Position numbers and translations under genes: made by a program. From Bradyrhizobium canariense (lineage in GTDB: Bacteria > Pseudomonadota > Alphaproteobacteria > Rhizobiales > Xanthobacteraceae), in the NCBI RefSeq assembly GCF_900105125.1, contig NZ_LT629750.1, positions 3,162,001 through 3,226,000 on the forward strand: a stretch of DNA of 64,000 bases, written 5' to 3'. Of this stretch, positions 52,339 through 60,198 are shown in pieces. Numbering within the stretch: position 1 is the stretch's first letter; each line of letters begins with the position of its first letter. The notes under the pieces are model-generated. The model did not search any database and was not told the origin of the DNA. It saw nothing but the letters and a program-made list of their open reading frames with translations.

Positions 52339-52806
52339 ATGACCGCAATTGTCTATTTCGGCGAAATGCTGGCAGCGTCCTTGCTCGCAATCGGCCTGCT
52401 GGCAATTTCGCAGCTCAGAATCAGTTTCGACGCCGTGCTTTTCGCCGGTGGTGTCGTTGCGTTGACCTTCGCGGAATATATCGTGCATCGCTTTGTGCTG
52501 CATGGTTTCGCGCCGACCGAACATCGGCTACATCATGCCAACCCCGACGATGCGGTCCTTACAATTTTTTGGCAAATTTGGATTTGTTTCGGATTGGTCT
52601 ATTTGATCGCAGGCGGTGCTTTCGTTGCGGGCGCACTAACTGCTTATGCTTGGTATTTATTCGTGCACCATTGCGCGCATCACGGCCCCAATAAATTGCC
52701 GTTACCGCTGGTCAAGCATCATAAAATCCACCATAGATTTGCATCACGCAACTATGGCGTCAGCACCACACTTTGGGACTACGTGTTCGGGACGATGCTG
52801 CGCTGA
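52339..52806 (+). CDS. Fatty acid hydroxylase superfamily membrane protein
   Basis: This 155-residue protein has four helices and the di-iron histidine boxes: HRFVLHG, EHRLHHANPD, HHCAHHGP and KHHKIHHRF, then the family-typical GVSTTLWDYVFGT. It hydroxylates a lipid or sterol-like substrate; the exact one is unknown. It is a short but complete member of the family. Confidence 0.85.
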   Translation: MTAIVYFGEMLAASLLAIGLLAISQLRISFDAVLFAGGVVALTFAEYIVHRFVLHGFAPTEHRLHHANPDDAVLTIFWQIWICFGLVYLIAGGAFVAGALTAYAWYLFVHHCAHHGPNKLPLPLVKHHKIHHRFASRNYGVSTTLWDYVFGTMLR

Positions 52807-52957
52807 CAAGGGTTGAGCATCAATCGGAGCCTTGGGGGGAACAAGCCGCTCCCCATCAGCCCAGCAATCACCAGATCGCGGTTTTTGCACCTCAGCGCAC
52901 CCCTCCCGGGTACGCTGAGGTTCGGTCCAGCCGTCACGGGCGGCTTTCGATTTGAAT

Positions 52958-53107
52958 CTATCCGGGCTTGGCCCCGTGCGCGACGGCCACAGCGGCGGGA
53001 TCGGCTGCGCCGGGCAATATCTGACTACTTGTCAGCACGGCATCCGAATAGATCTCGCCGGCGATGGCGACCAACGCAAGTACGAAGATGACCCAAATAG
53101 TTCTCAT
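52958..53107 (-). CDS. 49-residue exported or anchored peptide
   Basis: The product starts with a hydrophobic segment (MRTIWVIFVLALVAIAG) and continues EIYSDAVLTSSQILPGAADP. An upstream frame extension is unlikely. Function unknown. Confidence 0.5.
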   Translation of the reverse strand: MRTIWVIFVLALVAIAGEIYSDAVLTSSQILPGAADPAAVAVAHGAKPG

Positions 53108-53178
53108 GCCGAAACTATTGCGCGTGTAATGCGGCCAAATCGAGCTTGGCACCGCCATGACTTCTCGCGCGATCGTCG

Positions 53179-53364
53179 TTAGTGCGAGTTCCCGTGCTCC
53201 AATTCGCGCCCGGGAGCATCCCTCGTTTCCTGATGTTCAACCGATAACGATCGGTAGTGGGCCGCCATTTCTCTGTAGTGCTGGCGGGAAATGGGGTCAC
53301 GCGCTCGGTCGGCACGTTCTTCAAACATGCGGGCACGCTCAACAAGGTCTTTGGCGTTTGGCAT
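53179..53364 (-). CDS. 61-residue helical protein
   Basis: The product reads MPNAKDLVERARMFEERADRA, RDPISRQHYREMAAHYRSL. GGGAG lies 8 bases before the ATG. The layout (helix, D-P turn, helix) is the same as in the proteins at 21780 and 30011. Function unknown. Confidence 0.6.
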   Translation of the reverse strand: MPNAKDLVERARMFEERADRARDPISRQHYREMAAHYRSLSVEHQETRDAPGRELEHGNSH

Positions 53365-53840
53365 CAAACATCTCCCAGCGAAACCCTCCCTGAAAATAAT
53401 GTTTGAGATGCTATGCCACATGTCGGAGCACGGACTTTTGATGAGGGGGATCGCGCAAAATTCCTGTGGTCTGGCGGCGCCAGCTCGCGGCATTAGCACG
53501 CGCTCAGGCACGCCCCCCTGCTGCATCCCCTCAATTGAGGGCTTGCTAAGACCCGGGTGCCAGCGAACCGCTCGATGTCCTCGAAGATCGAAAGCACCAT
53601 CACTACCGCGCAGCTGCTGCCGTCGACGGGTTTGTTTCCTCGCTCTTCTCATGCGCACGGCGGTGTTGCGGCGAGAGCTTCAAACTCGCACGCGTAGGGC
53701 TTCTGCCCGTCTCTATATTTTTACCGCGATCTACAACGCGAAAAGTGGAATACAAATACGCCGCCGATGGGTGCGACGTGCTTATTCACAGCCGGCTCCG
53801 ATGAGCAAACGACATTCGCGAACTGCGCCCTAGCTCCGCG
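53365..53840. other. Gap, no gene recognised
   Basis: Frames of up to 180 codons exist on both strands but have no ribosome site or motif. Confidence 0.4.
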
Positions 53841-54563
53841 TCAATCGCAATTGCCAGGGTCCACAGGCACGTACTGTCCCGACGGATAGCGATAATAGCA
53901 TGCGCCTTGCGACAAATAATATCCCGGGCGCCGCGCAGCTTGAGCGCCCACGATCGCGCCCGCCGTTCCGCCCGCGATGGCACCAGCCACGGCGCCAACC
54001 GGTCTGCGCGTTATAAGACCGCCAAGCAAGCCGCCTACAACAGCGCCTCCGACAGCACTTGCGGCTGGGTCCGGTGGAGGGAGCGGTGGAGGAGGCGCGT
54101 AAGCTACTGGGGGCGGCGGGTATCCCTGAGGCGGCGGCGGATAGCCCGCTGCAACCGGCGGCCCATCCGAACCAGCGGCATCGTCGACGACCTCAACATC
54201 GGAGACATAGGCGGGCGGCCCTTCCATCGCTTGCGGGTAAAAATACCACGCCCCTCCCACATCCCACCACCAGCCGTCGCGTCCGTTATGTATTTCGTGA
54301 CGCCAACGTCCACCCTCCCAAGCGAGGCGGCCGTGATACGCGTGTCCAGCGAAATTACGCGAAGGCAACGCGCCCCGCGCAATGCGCGAATCATGCGGTC
54401 CTCTGCCCGGCATAGGTGCCGGACGCGCCGCTTGGACGCCCGGCCTGCCGGGCCCACCTTTCGAAGGCGGCTTGTTTGGTTCCTCTGCGTGCGCTGACAG
54501 CGCAAAAACGGTTAGCGCCGATACCAACGGAAAGAAGATCCTAGAGCGCCTGGACATGTTCAT
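53841..54563 (-). CDS. Exported Pro-rich protein with glycine zipper
   Basis: This 240-residue protein has a signal peptide (FPLVSALTVFALSAHA), a Pro-rich linker, a WEGGRWRHEIHNGRDGWWW section, a YPPPPQGYPPPP region and a glycine-zipper part (AVGGAVVGGLLGGLI, GAVAGAIAGGTAGAIVG) before a Cys-containing end (GACYYRYPSGQYVPV). Glycine-zipper domains insert in or associate with membranes. GGAGGG lies 9 bases before the ATG. Probably cell envelope. Confidence 0.75.
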   Translation of the reverse strand: MNMSRRSRIFFPLVSALTVFALSAHAEEPNKPPSKGGPGRPGVQAARPAPMPGRGPHDSRIARGALPSRNFAGHAYHGRLAWEGGRWRHEIHNGRDGWWWDVGGAWYFYPQAMEGPPAYVSDVEVVDDAAGSDGPPVAAGYPPPPQGYPPPPVAYAPPPPLPPPDPAASAVGGAVVGGLLGGLITRRPVGAVAGAIAGGTAGAIVGAQAARRPGYYLSQGACYYRYPSGQYVPVDPGNCD

Positions 54564-54939
54564 TTTAGACCGCCCTCCATTAGCTTACCGCGGTAGCACT
54601 GCTACAAATCAACGTAGATTCTGGCCGGCTTCACTTACCTTGTCTTGTTACAAATCTGTAAGCTCGAGTCCGGGCTCTCATGCCCCCGCACATCATCAGC
54701 TGATTTGGGTTAGAAATCGATCCGCTTCGGGGCTACCCCCGCGCGCGCCGTATCTTGAACCGGAGTTCGAAGTTTTCGATTCTTATCAAAAACTGACCGG
54801 CGAGCCGGATGGACCCTCGAAAGGTGAAATCCACAACAACCTCGTGGTGTCTCATCCCCTTGCCGCCCTTTACCGGACCGAGGTCCCGCAACAGACAGTG
54901 GTGTCCGTCGCTCATTCGGGCCAGGCGGCCCTAGCTCTC
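54564..54939. other. Gap, one doubtful frame
   Basis: A plus frame ending at 54945 has protein-like stretches (PEFEVFDSYQKLTGEPDG, SKGEIHNNLVVSHPLA), but no start or family. The promoter region shared with 18325 begins at about 54940. Confidence 0.35.
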
Positions 54940-55027
54940 CCATAAAGCTTAACGCACAAGTTCGATTGCAGCACGCCGCGATGGCGCTATCGTTTGCTTG
55001 GCGGTCACTGATATTTGGAGGTGATCT

Positions 55028-55218
55028 ATGGGTAACAAAATATCTAAAGATCCCGGACACACACCAGCTCAACAAGAGGCCGGTAAGACTTTTCACGGAG
55101 CTGGCACCAAGAAGCCAACAACAGAATACGACAAAGCCCAGGAAGCCTTCCGAAAAACTACGAACGATTGAAGGCTGAACGTTTGGCAAGAGACGCCGCG
55201 AAATTCAAAGAGAAGTAG
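55028..55218 (+). pseudogene. Frameshifted duplicate of the gene at 18419
   Basis: The sequence from about 54940 repeats 18325-18610 with high identity, including GGAGG and ATG. The product starts MGNKISKDPGHTPAQQEAGKT but ends after 47 codons because one A is missing in the run near 55157. The rest (YERLKAERLARDAAKFKEK) continues in the next frame. Confidence 0.75.
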
Positions 55219-55371
55219 TGGGCTCCGGATCAGTCTGGGGGCATGGGATCAGAAGTTTTTCGATCTGATGGAGTTGCCGGGCCCAAAGCCGCAGCTTACG
55301 CTGCGAGACGTCACGCTCCACTTCGCCCAGCTGCCGAAGGCTATTTTTAGTTTTGTATTCGTGGGGATTTA

Positions 55372-55752
55372 ATGCATAAAAGTACAGATTACCTTCTCAG
55401 GCTGAAGCCGTGGTCGTTACAGGCGTTTGTGGTGGCTTTGATGGCGCTAGCTGTTGCCGCAACCGTGCAGGAGATGCTAGCTGCGCTGGGGACGACGCTG
55501 TATTTCGGGACTTTCTTTCCCGCGATTTTGGTGGCCAGCTTTGTGGCGGGTGCTCCCGCGGGCGCAGCTGCGACCGCTCTCACAATTCTCATTGTCTGGT
55601 GGGCGTTCATGCCGCCGCAATTCGAGCTCAACCCTCTTGCCAACGCGGATTACGACAGGTTCCTGTTCTTCTTGCTCCCAACGTTATTGACCGTGTGGCT
55701 TGCACATATCTATCGGGAAGCTCTCGCAATGTTGCGAAAGCGAAGCAGCTAA
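55372..55752 (+). CDS. DUF4118 membrane domain (truncated sensor kinase)
   Basis: This 126-residue protein has four helices of the KdpD-type DUF4118 sensor domain (FGTFFPAILVASFVAGAPAGAAATALT, ILIVWWAFMPP, LFFLLPTLLTVWLAHIYREAL). Normally PAS and kinase domains follow; here the frame stops right after REALAMLRKR. The next frame gives AKQLITDR, which resembles the usual linker, then fails. It is a truncated gene, possibly still making the membrane part. Confidence 0.68.
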   Translation: MHKSTDYLLRLKPWSLQAFVVALMALAVAATVQEMLAALGTTLYFGTFFPAILVASFVAGAPAGAAATALTILIVWWAFMPPQFELNPLANADYDRFLFFLLPTLLTVWLAHIYREALAMLRKRSS

Positions 55753-55847
55753 TTACCGATCGAAGTACGCGCTCGCCCCGCCGGCCAATGCGCTGGAAAT
55801 CGAAGCGCCCGCAAAGCGCCGCCCGCCGCTGGCACGCCAACTCCTGA

Positions 55848-56108
55848 TTAACCTCCGCGCCCTGGATCCCCTTTTGGGGCGGGGTATTTTTGTGGGTGTG
55901 GCGGCGCCACAGACTTCTGAATTAACGCTTTGGGTATCGGTGCAGGCGATGGCTCTGATACGCCGCGAGGACGCACCACGGCCGGATTCTTCGGCGGCGT
56001 GGGACCGCCGATCTGGTTGATTGGTTTATGCGGGCCACCAACGGTTACGGTTTGGGCGACAGTGGGAGACGAAGCGAGAATGAGTGCGCCCAAAAGTACA
56101 GCTTTCAT
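55848..56108 (-). CDS. Exported Pro-rich small protein
   Basis: This 86-residue protein has a signal peptide (MKAVLLGALILASSPTVAQ) and a mature part full of Pro (IGGPTPPKNPAVVRP, PPHPQKYPAPKG). AAGGA precedes the ATG at 56108. Function unknown. Confidence 0.62.
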   Translation of the reverse strand: MKAVLLGALILASSPTVAQTVTVGGPHKPINQIGGPTPPKNPAVVRPRGVSEPSPAPIPKALIQKSVAPPHPQKYPAPKGDPGRGG

Positions 56109-56243
56109 TGGTGTGATCCTTGCGCTGTGCGCTGTGGGGATATCGCGGCGCGTCGGGCATATCTCGATCCCGCGCATGGTTCCTATCGGCTGCCCGTTTC
56201 ACGCCGCACCCCCTTGAACTTCTTTGCTGACCGCCTCAAGCGC

Positions 56244-56279
56244 GAAAAAGCCGCCGCTGGGTTGATGAGTCAGCGGCGG
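56244..56279 (-). terminator. Terminator-like hairpin on the minus strand
   Basis: CCGCCGCTG pairs with CAGCGGCGG over an 11-base loop. On the minus strand it is followed by CTTTTTC. No minus gene is recognised upstream of it (to the right), so it may terminate an antisense or unknown RNA. Confidence 0.5.
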
Positions 56280-56671
56280 TCCAATCAGTACGACGGCTAG
56301 CTTGGGGCACACCGCCGCAAGAGAGACTACAACTGCGTCAGCGAGCCACAAGTCGAGGATTTAGCCAAATCATAACGTGAAGCTTACGCGGGAACCGATG
56401 CTCGCCGCTTCTTGTGGACCGCTACTGGCCGCGGCTCTTTATGTTTGTCCGCGCTATGTTTGTCCGCGGTGCGGCTGAACGCGCGGACCAAGCTGCCCTT
56501 GCCTCTCCTCGCCAGGATGCGCCCAAACGTAGGGAGCGGTCTGCCGCTGTCCCGTGAGCCTGATGATGTGCACCTGCGGCGCGTAACGCGAGCATCGTAA
56601 CCTTACTTCGTCAGGTTAAATCGCGACGTTCGTTGCTTCGTTCGGTCGACGGCTGTATCGGATCAACAGCC
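56280..56671. other. Gap, no gene recognised
   Basis: A 62-codon frame at 56412-56600 includes a short tandem unit (TATGTTTGTCCGCG twice), but no family or ribosome site is seen. Confidence 0.4.
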
Positions 56672-56962
56672 ATGAAAAAAAGATTGTCCCCCAAGAACAC
56701 AAGCAACGGTGACGCGTATCTCGGCGCCCGGATACGCGAGCTTCGGCTCGAGGTAGGCATGAGCCAAGAACAGCTCGGCAAGGTGCTGGGTGTCTCGTTC
56801 CAGCAAATTCAGAAATATGAAAACGGATCGAATCGCGTGAGCGCGGTGCGGCTTTACGAAATCTGCCGGATACTCGACGTGCCGATCGCCTCGATGTTCG
56901 AGGGCATCCCACATGGTCCGCCGAGATCGAAAAAGAAAGGCCGTGCGGCCAACACTCGATGA
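56672..56962 (+). CDS. XRE-family transcription regulator
   Basis: This 96-residue protein has an HTH_3 domain: LGARIRELRLEVGMSQEQLG, VLGVSFQQIQKYENGSNR and VSAVRLYEICRILDVPIAS. QIQKYENG is the recognition helix signature of the family. The ATG at 56672 is preferred over an upstream TTG. The target is unknown, and nothing nearby makes it a toxin-antitoxin pair. Confidence 0.85.
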   Translation: MKKRLSPKNTSNGDAYLGARIRELRLEVGMSQEQLGKVLGVSFQQIQKYENGSNRVSAVRLYEICRILDVPIASMFEGIPHGPPRSKKKGRAANTR

Positions 56963-57053
56963 AACTGGTGGCCTGAACCGGCGGCCGTACTCAGAATACG
57001 AAAAGGCAACGAGACTGGCTTGAACCGGCCGGCCGTCGGCGCATATTCGCAGG

Positions 57054-57236
57054 ATGAATAACCACTCGCCCGTAACCGTCATAGTCGCCACGTTGATCAT
57101 CGTGATCTCGTTGGCGGTGCTTTTCAGGTGGCACATCGTGTCATCGGCAACAGGGGTTCACCGGCTCGACAGATGGACCGGGAATGTTGAACTTTGTACC
57201 GAATCCAACGGAAAGGTTGTCTGCGTCGACGAATGA
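57054..57236 (+). CDS. Small membrane-anchored protein
   Basis: This 60-residue protein has one helix (VTVIVATLIIVISLAVLF) and a conserved-looking outer part (GVHRLDRWTGNVELC). The DRWTGxVxxC segment is shared by many small rhizobial anchored proteins. It ends with a small hairpin at 57239-57256. Confidence 0.6.
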   Translation: MNNHSPVTVIVATLIIVISLAVLFRWHIVSSATGVHRLDRWTGNVELCTESNGKVVCVDE

Positions 57237-57238
57237 CC

Positions 57239-57256
57239 CGCCGGCGTGAACCGGCG
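57239..57256. repeat. Hairpin repeat with CGTGAA loop
   Basis: CGCCGG, CGTGAA, CCGGCG form a perfect hairpin directly after the stop of the plus gene. The same motif is at 29194-29218. It may be a short intergenic repeat or terminator. Confidence 0.5.
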
Positions 57257-57273
57257 AGATTGACACAAATCAG

Positions 57274-57476
57274 CTATCCAACTCTTAGATTTTCTGCCGA
57301 CGTTTTGCCGCGGTTTTCCGTCTCTTCAAACTCACCTTGGCACCCTCGTTGAGGCTGCTCAGGCCGGCTCTTTCCACGGCTGAGATGTGCACGAATACAT
57401 CTTTGCCGCCCTTGTCGGGTTGAATAAATCCATATCCCTTGGTCGCGTTGAACCACTTCACAGTACCTGTCGCCAC
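57274..57476 (-). pseudogene. Cold shock protein with a C-terminal frameshift
   Basis: The first 46 residues are typical CspA ([35 protein letters not shown]) with both RNA-binding motifs. After KVS the frame shifts by one lost base in GTGAGTTTGAA (near 57330). The true ending, [18 protein letters not shown], is in the next frame. As read, the protein ends with a foreign basic tail ([13 protein letters not shown]), which could still fold. The GTG at 57476 has GGGAGTGAGG upstream. Confidence 0.72.
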
Positions 57477-57750
57477 TTCCTCACTCCCTTTTACAACCAC
57501 GCAACGCAAGCTTAGGGCGCTCCCGCACGATATCGCAATTGGAAAGAATGAGCCCGATTGTGATCTAGTTCACATTTGCTCGGCATGGCGCCTGCTATCC
57601 GTTCGCTGCTGGGGGATTTCAGGGGCCCAGTGATAGGCGCCGCCGGGACACGATATTTCGAGCCCGACGGCGTAGCTTTTTGCGACCTAGGGTCAGGACT
57701 CATTACGGGTTTCGAGACGGTAGGGATGACCACGGACCTCGGCATCAGCT

Positions 57751-58941
57751 TTAAAGGTGCGTGTGGCGGCGCGTCGGCGAACCCGAGTAGCCGAAATTCG
57801 CCAGGCACTGGACTATCAGCAGCCGATTGTCTTTGCCCAAATCGGCTCGGCAGTTTCGCAGCGCGGTCGGGGAATAGCGCCGTTCTTCGCCATAGCCGAT
57901 CTCGGAGATCGTCCCGGCGAGCGTGGCCGCCCTCAGTTCCTCGCCTGTCAGCGCCTTCACGGCGACTGGCCGTGCCGGCACGGCGTCCTTCAGGACAATT
58001 AGCGCCCAGTCTGCCGGCGATCGATCCAGCGTCCACTTGTCCCTCAGGGTCGGAACGAAATCCTTCGCCACGATGAACCGCTCTGCAGCCGAAGACGATT
58101 CAGTCCTTCCCTTGTTCATGCCAGCCAGGAAGTGGACGTTCCCAGGCCTGATCAGCTCGGTTCCGTTCAACAGGCAGTGCGCGGCGGTTAGCACGATCCG
58201 GGGTGCAACGAGCGTGCCCGTGCACCAGCCGCCTTTGTTGAAATACGCAACGGCGACGACGCCGATCGCCGAGGCCGGCCAGGTCGAGGGATCCACGACC
58301 TCTCCGATATGCCGATCGAGGCCGAGCAGTTCCTCCTCTCGCGGGCTAGCGATGCCGGCCAGAAGTGATTCAGGCTTTGGCTTCCAATCGTCGATGATCT
58401 GCTGGGCCTGCCCGTGCTGCGCTTCGGTCAGCGCCAGCTTGTGCACGACGCGTACCGCCGATCGGACGCCTCCCTGCCCAGCCATCACCAGGAACGCGTA
58501 GCCCTGCACCAGGTCTTTTGGGACGCCCCTGCCGTCTAGAGTCATCAGACCGAGCATGAATTGAGCCTGGGCAAATCCCTGCGCTGCTGCCCGGGCGAAC
58601 CATCGCGCGGCTTCCGCATCATCGGGCCGCACGCCTTCACCGTTCACGTAGGCGAGGCCGAGAAAGTGCTGCGCGATCTGAAGTCCCTGGTCTGCGGCCT
58701 TGCGATACCATGTGATCGCCTCTGCAGGATTTCGCTGCACACCCCATCCGTAGGCGTGCATGAATCCGATGTCGAATTGGGCGCGCGCATCGCCCTTCGC
58801 GGCAAGCAGAGACAGCCTTCGAAGCGCAGGGGCGTAATCGCCACTGTGCGCCGCGGCGACGGCATCGTCGAGTTCCGCTGCCGTCGCCGGAGCAACGAGG
58901 CCGAGAACCAGGATGAGGAGCACGAGAGCTGCGTTGATCAT
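57751..58941 (-). CDS. Sel1-repeat protein with trypsin-like protease domain
   Basis: This 396-residue exported protein has a signal peptide (LVLLILVLGLVAPATAA), four Sel1-type repeats (GDARAQFDIGFMHAYGWG, QIAQHFLGLAYVNGEG, AQAQFMLGLMTLDGRG) and a trypsin-like domain with His in VLTAAHCL, Asp in ADWALIVL and a Ser in GYSGSP. The frame stops only 6 residues after GYSGSP, so the last strand of the protease is missing. The ATG at 58941 is chosen over 59013 because it starts the signal peptide. The protease function is doubtful. Confidence 0.75.
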   Translation of the reverse strand: MINAALVLLILVLGLVAPATAAELDDAVAAAHSGDYAPALRRLSLLAAKGDARAQFDIGFMHAYGWGVQRNPAEAITWYRKAADQGLQIAQHFLGLAYVNGEGVRPDDAEAARWFARAAAQGFAQAQFMLGLMTLDGRGVPKDLVQGYAFLVMAGQGGVRSAVRVVHKLALTEAQHGQAQQIIDDWKPKPESLLAGIASPREEELLGLDRHIGEVVDPSTWPASAIGVVAVAYFNKGGWCTGTLVAPRIVLTAAHCLLNGTELIRPGNVHFLAGMNKGRTESSSAAERFIVAKDFVPTLRDKWTLDRSPADWALIVLKDAVPARPVAVKALTGEELRAATLAGTISEIGYGEERRYSPTALRNCRADLGKDNRLLIVQCLANFGYSGSPTRRHTHL

Positions 58942-59094
58942 GCGTCCACTGCGACCGCCGCCAAGCGACACGATCAAGATGGCGACCGTATGACCGGCGG
59001 GCGGGGAGTTCATTTGCCGGGCGCGCTCGCAAGTTTGATTAAGTTACTTGTTCCACGAAACACTGATGGGATGTGCATTGGCCAATGCGACTAA

Positions 59095-59231
59095 GGCGAA
59101 AAGCCGTCCGATCTTCCGGTGTAGCAGTCCACCAAAGTTCAGTTGATATTCAACCTCAAAACGGCCAAGCTGTTGGGCCTCGCTTTCCCCCGCTGGCACT
59201 GCTCGGCCGCGCCGACGAGGTGATCGAGTAA
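59095..59231 (+). pseudogene. C-terminal relic of an ABC substrate-binding protein
   Basis: The frame GEKPSDLPV, TAG, QSTKVQLIFNLKTAKLLGL, and after a frameshift PLALLGRADEVIE and stop matches the last part of TrpX-like ABC_sub_bind proteins (NLKTAKALGLxxPxxLLxRADEVIE). Both a stop codon and a shift are present. This tail is found as loose remains throughout Bradyrhizobium genomes. Confidence 0.75.
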
Positions 59232-59306
59232 CCCGCGCACGTCTGGGTTTGGCACGAACCGGCTGTCAGAGGGCTGGCAGAGCATGTCCGCTCTGCCCGG
59301 GGTATT

Positions 59307-59942
59307 TCAGACATCAACCTGTTCCGATATTGCCAGCGCGTCATCGACCTCAATGCCGAGATACCGGACCGTGCTTTCGATCTTGGTATGCCCGAGCAGT
59401 AGCTGGACAGCCCTCAGGTTGCCCGTCCGTCGATAGATCAGGGTCGCTTTTGTGCGTCGCAGTGAATGCGTCCCAAATAGCCTCGGGTCCAGCCCGACGC
59501 TTCCGATCCACTCAGAAACGAGACGGGCATATTGGCGGGTTGTTATACTACGGCCAGGGCCACGGCCGGTGAACAAGAGCTCGCCGGGCCGTTTGCCGGT
59601 GGCCTTGATATAGTCATCGACCGCCTGCCGGGTTTGCTCGCTCAATTCAAATCTGACAGGTCGCCCGGTTTTCTTTTGCCGGACCATTGCGCGATCCGCC
59701 GTGTATCCGCCTGCTGCGACGTCCTCTACCCTGATGGCGACGACATCACAGCCACGAAGCTTGCTGTCGATTGCGAGATTGAACATGGCGAGGTCGCGAG
59801 CGCGGCCCTCGATGTGGAGCTTTGTCCGGATCGACCAGACGTGTTTGGGTCGCAGCGGTGGCTTTGCCCCGGTCAGCTTTCCCTTGTTCCACGGCTCTCG
59901 CTTGGGTGTAGGGGTGGCATTCAATTGATCCTGCATAGCCAT
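59307..59942 (-). CDS. Tyrosine recombinase (phage integrase family)
   Basis: This 211-residue protein has the catalytic set: first Arg in KLRGCDVVAI, HxxR in HSLRRTKAT, then LLGHTKIESTVRYLG with the Tyr nucleophile. The N-terminal core-binding domain is short, as in single-domain integrases of this group. It catalyses site-specific recombination for a mobile element. A 12-bp repeat and an IS110 element follow to the right. Confidence 0.85.
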   Translation of the reverse strand: MAMQDQLNATPTPKREPWNKGKLTGAKPPLRPKHVWSIRTKLHIEGRARDLAMFNLAIDSKLRGCDVVAIRVEDVAAGGYTADRAMVRQKKTGRPVRFELSEQTRQAVDDYIKATGKRPGELLFTGRGPGRSITTRQYARLVSEWIGSVGLDPRLFGTHSLRRTKATLIYRRTGNLRAVQLLLGHTKIESTVRYLGIEVDDALAISEQVDV

Positions 59943-60198
59943 ACTCCTCGGGTCGGTTACAGAGGGCGAGAAGCATGTGCCACCGGATCAGGCGTTGGAA
60001 TCAGTCGGTTTTCGAGCCAAAGCGGACTTCGCTTAGGGCTTGGCGGCAAACAGCGTGTAGCGTTTGACCCGGATGTATGGTCCGGCCGTGCGTCGCAAGA
60101 GGATTTCGACGGTGAGCGGTCTTGCATCAATGTATCCGGCCTCAGATTGGAGTGTGTTGTGCTCCGGGCCATCATGGATATCAGCGCGCGTGCGACCT

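Noticed and set aside
52889..52921. Hairpin with CCTCAGCG/CGCTGAGG stems
   Set aside because: No T-tract on either side, so terminator function is unsupported; kept only as a note.
59156..59353. 65-codon minus frame with GYSITSSARPSS
   Set aside because: This is the well-known antisense of the ABC_sub_bind C-terminal relic, commonly mis-annotated as a protein.
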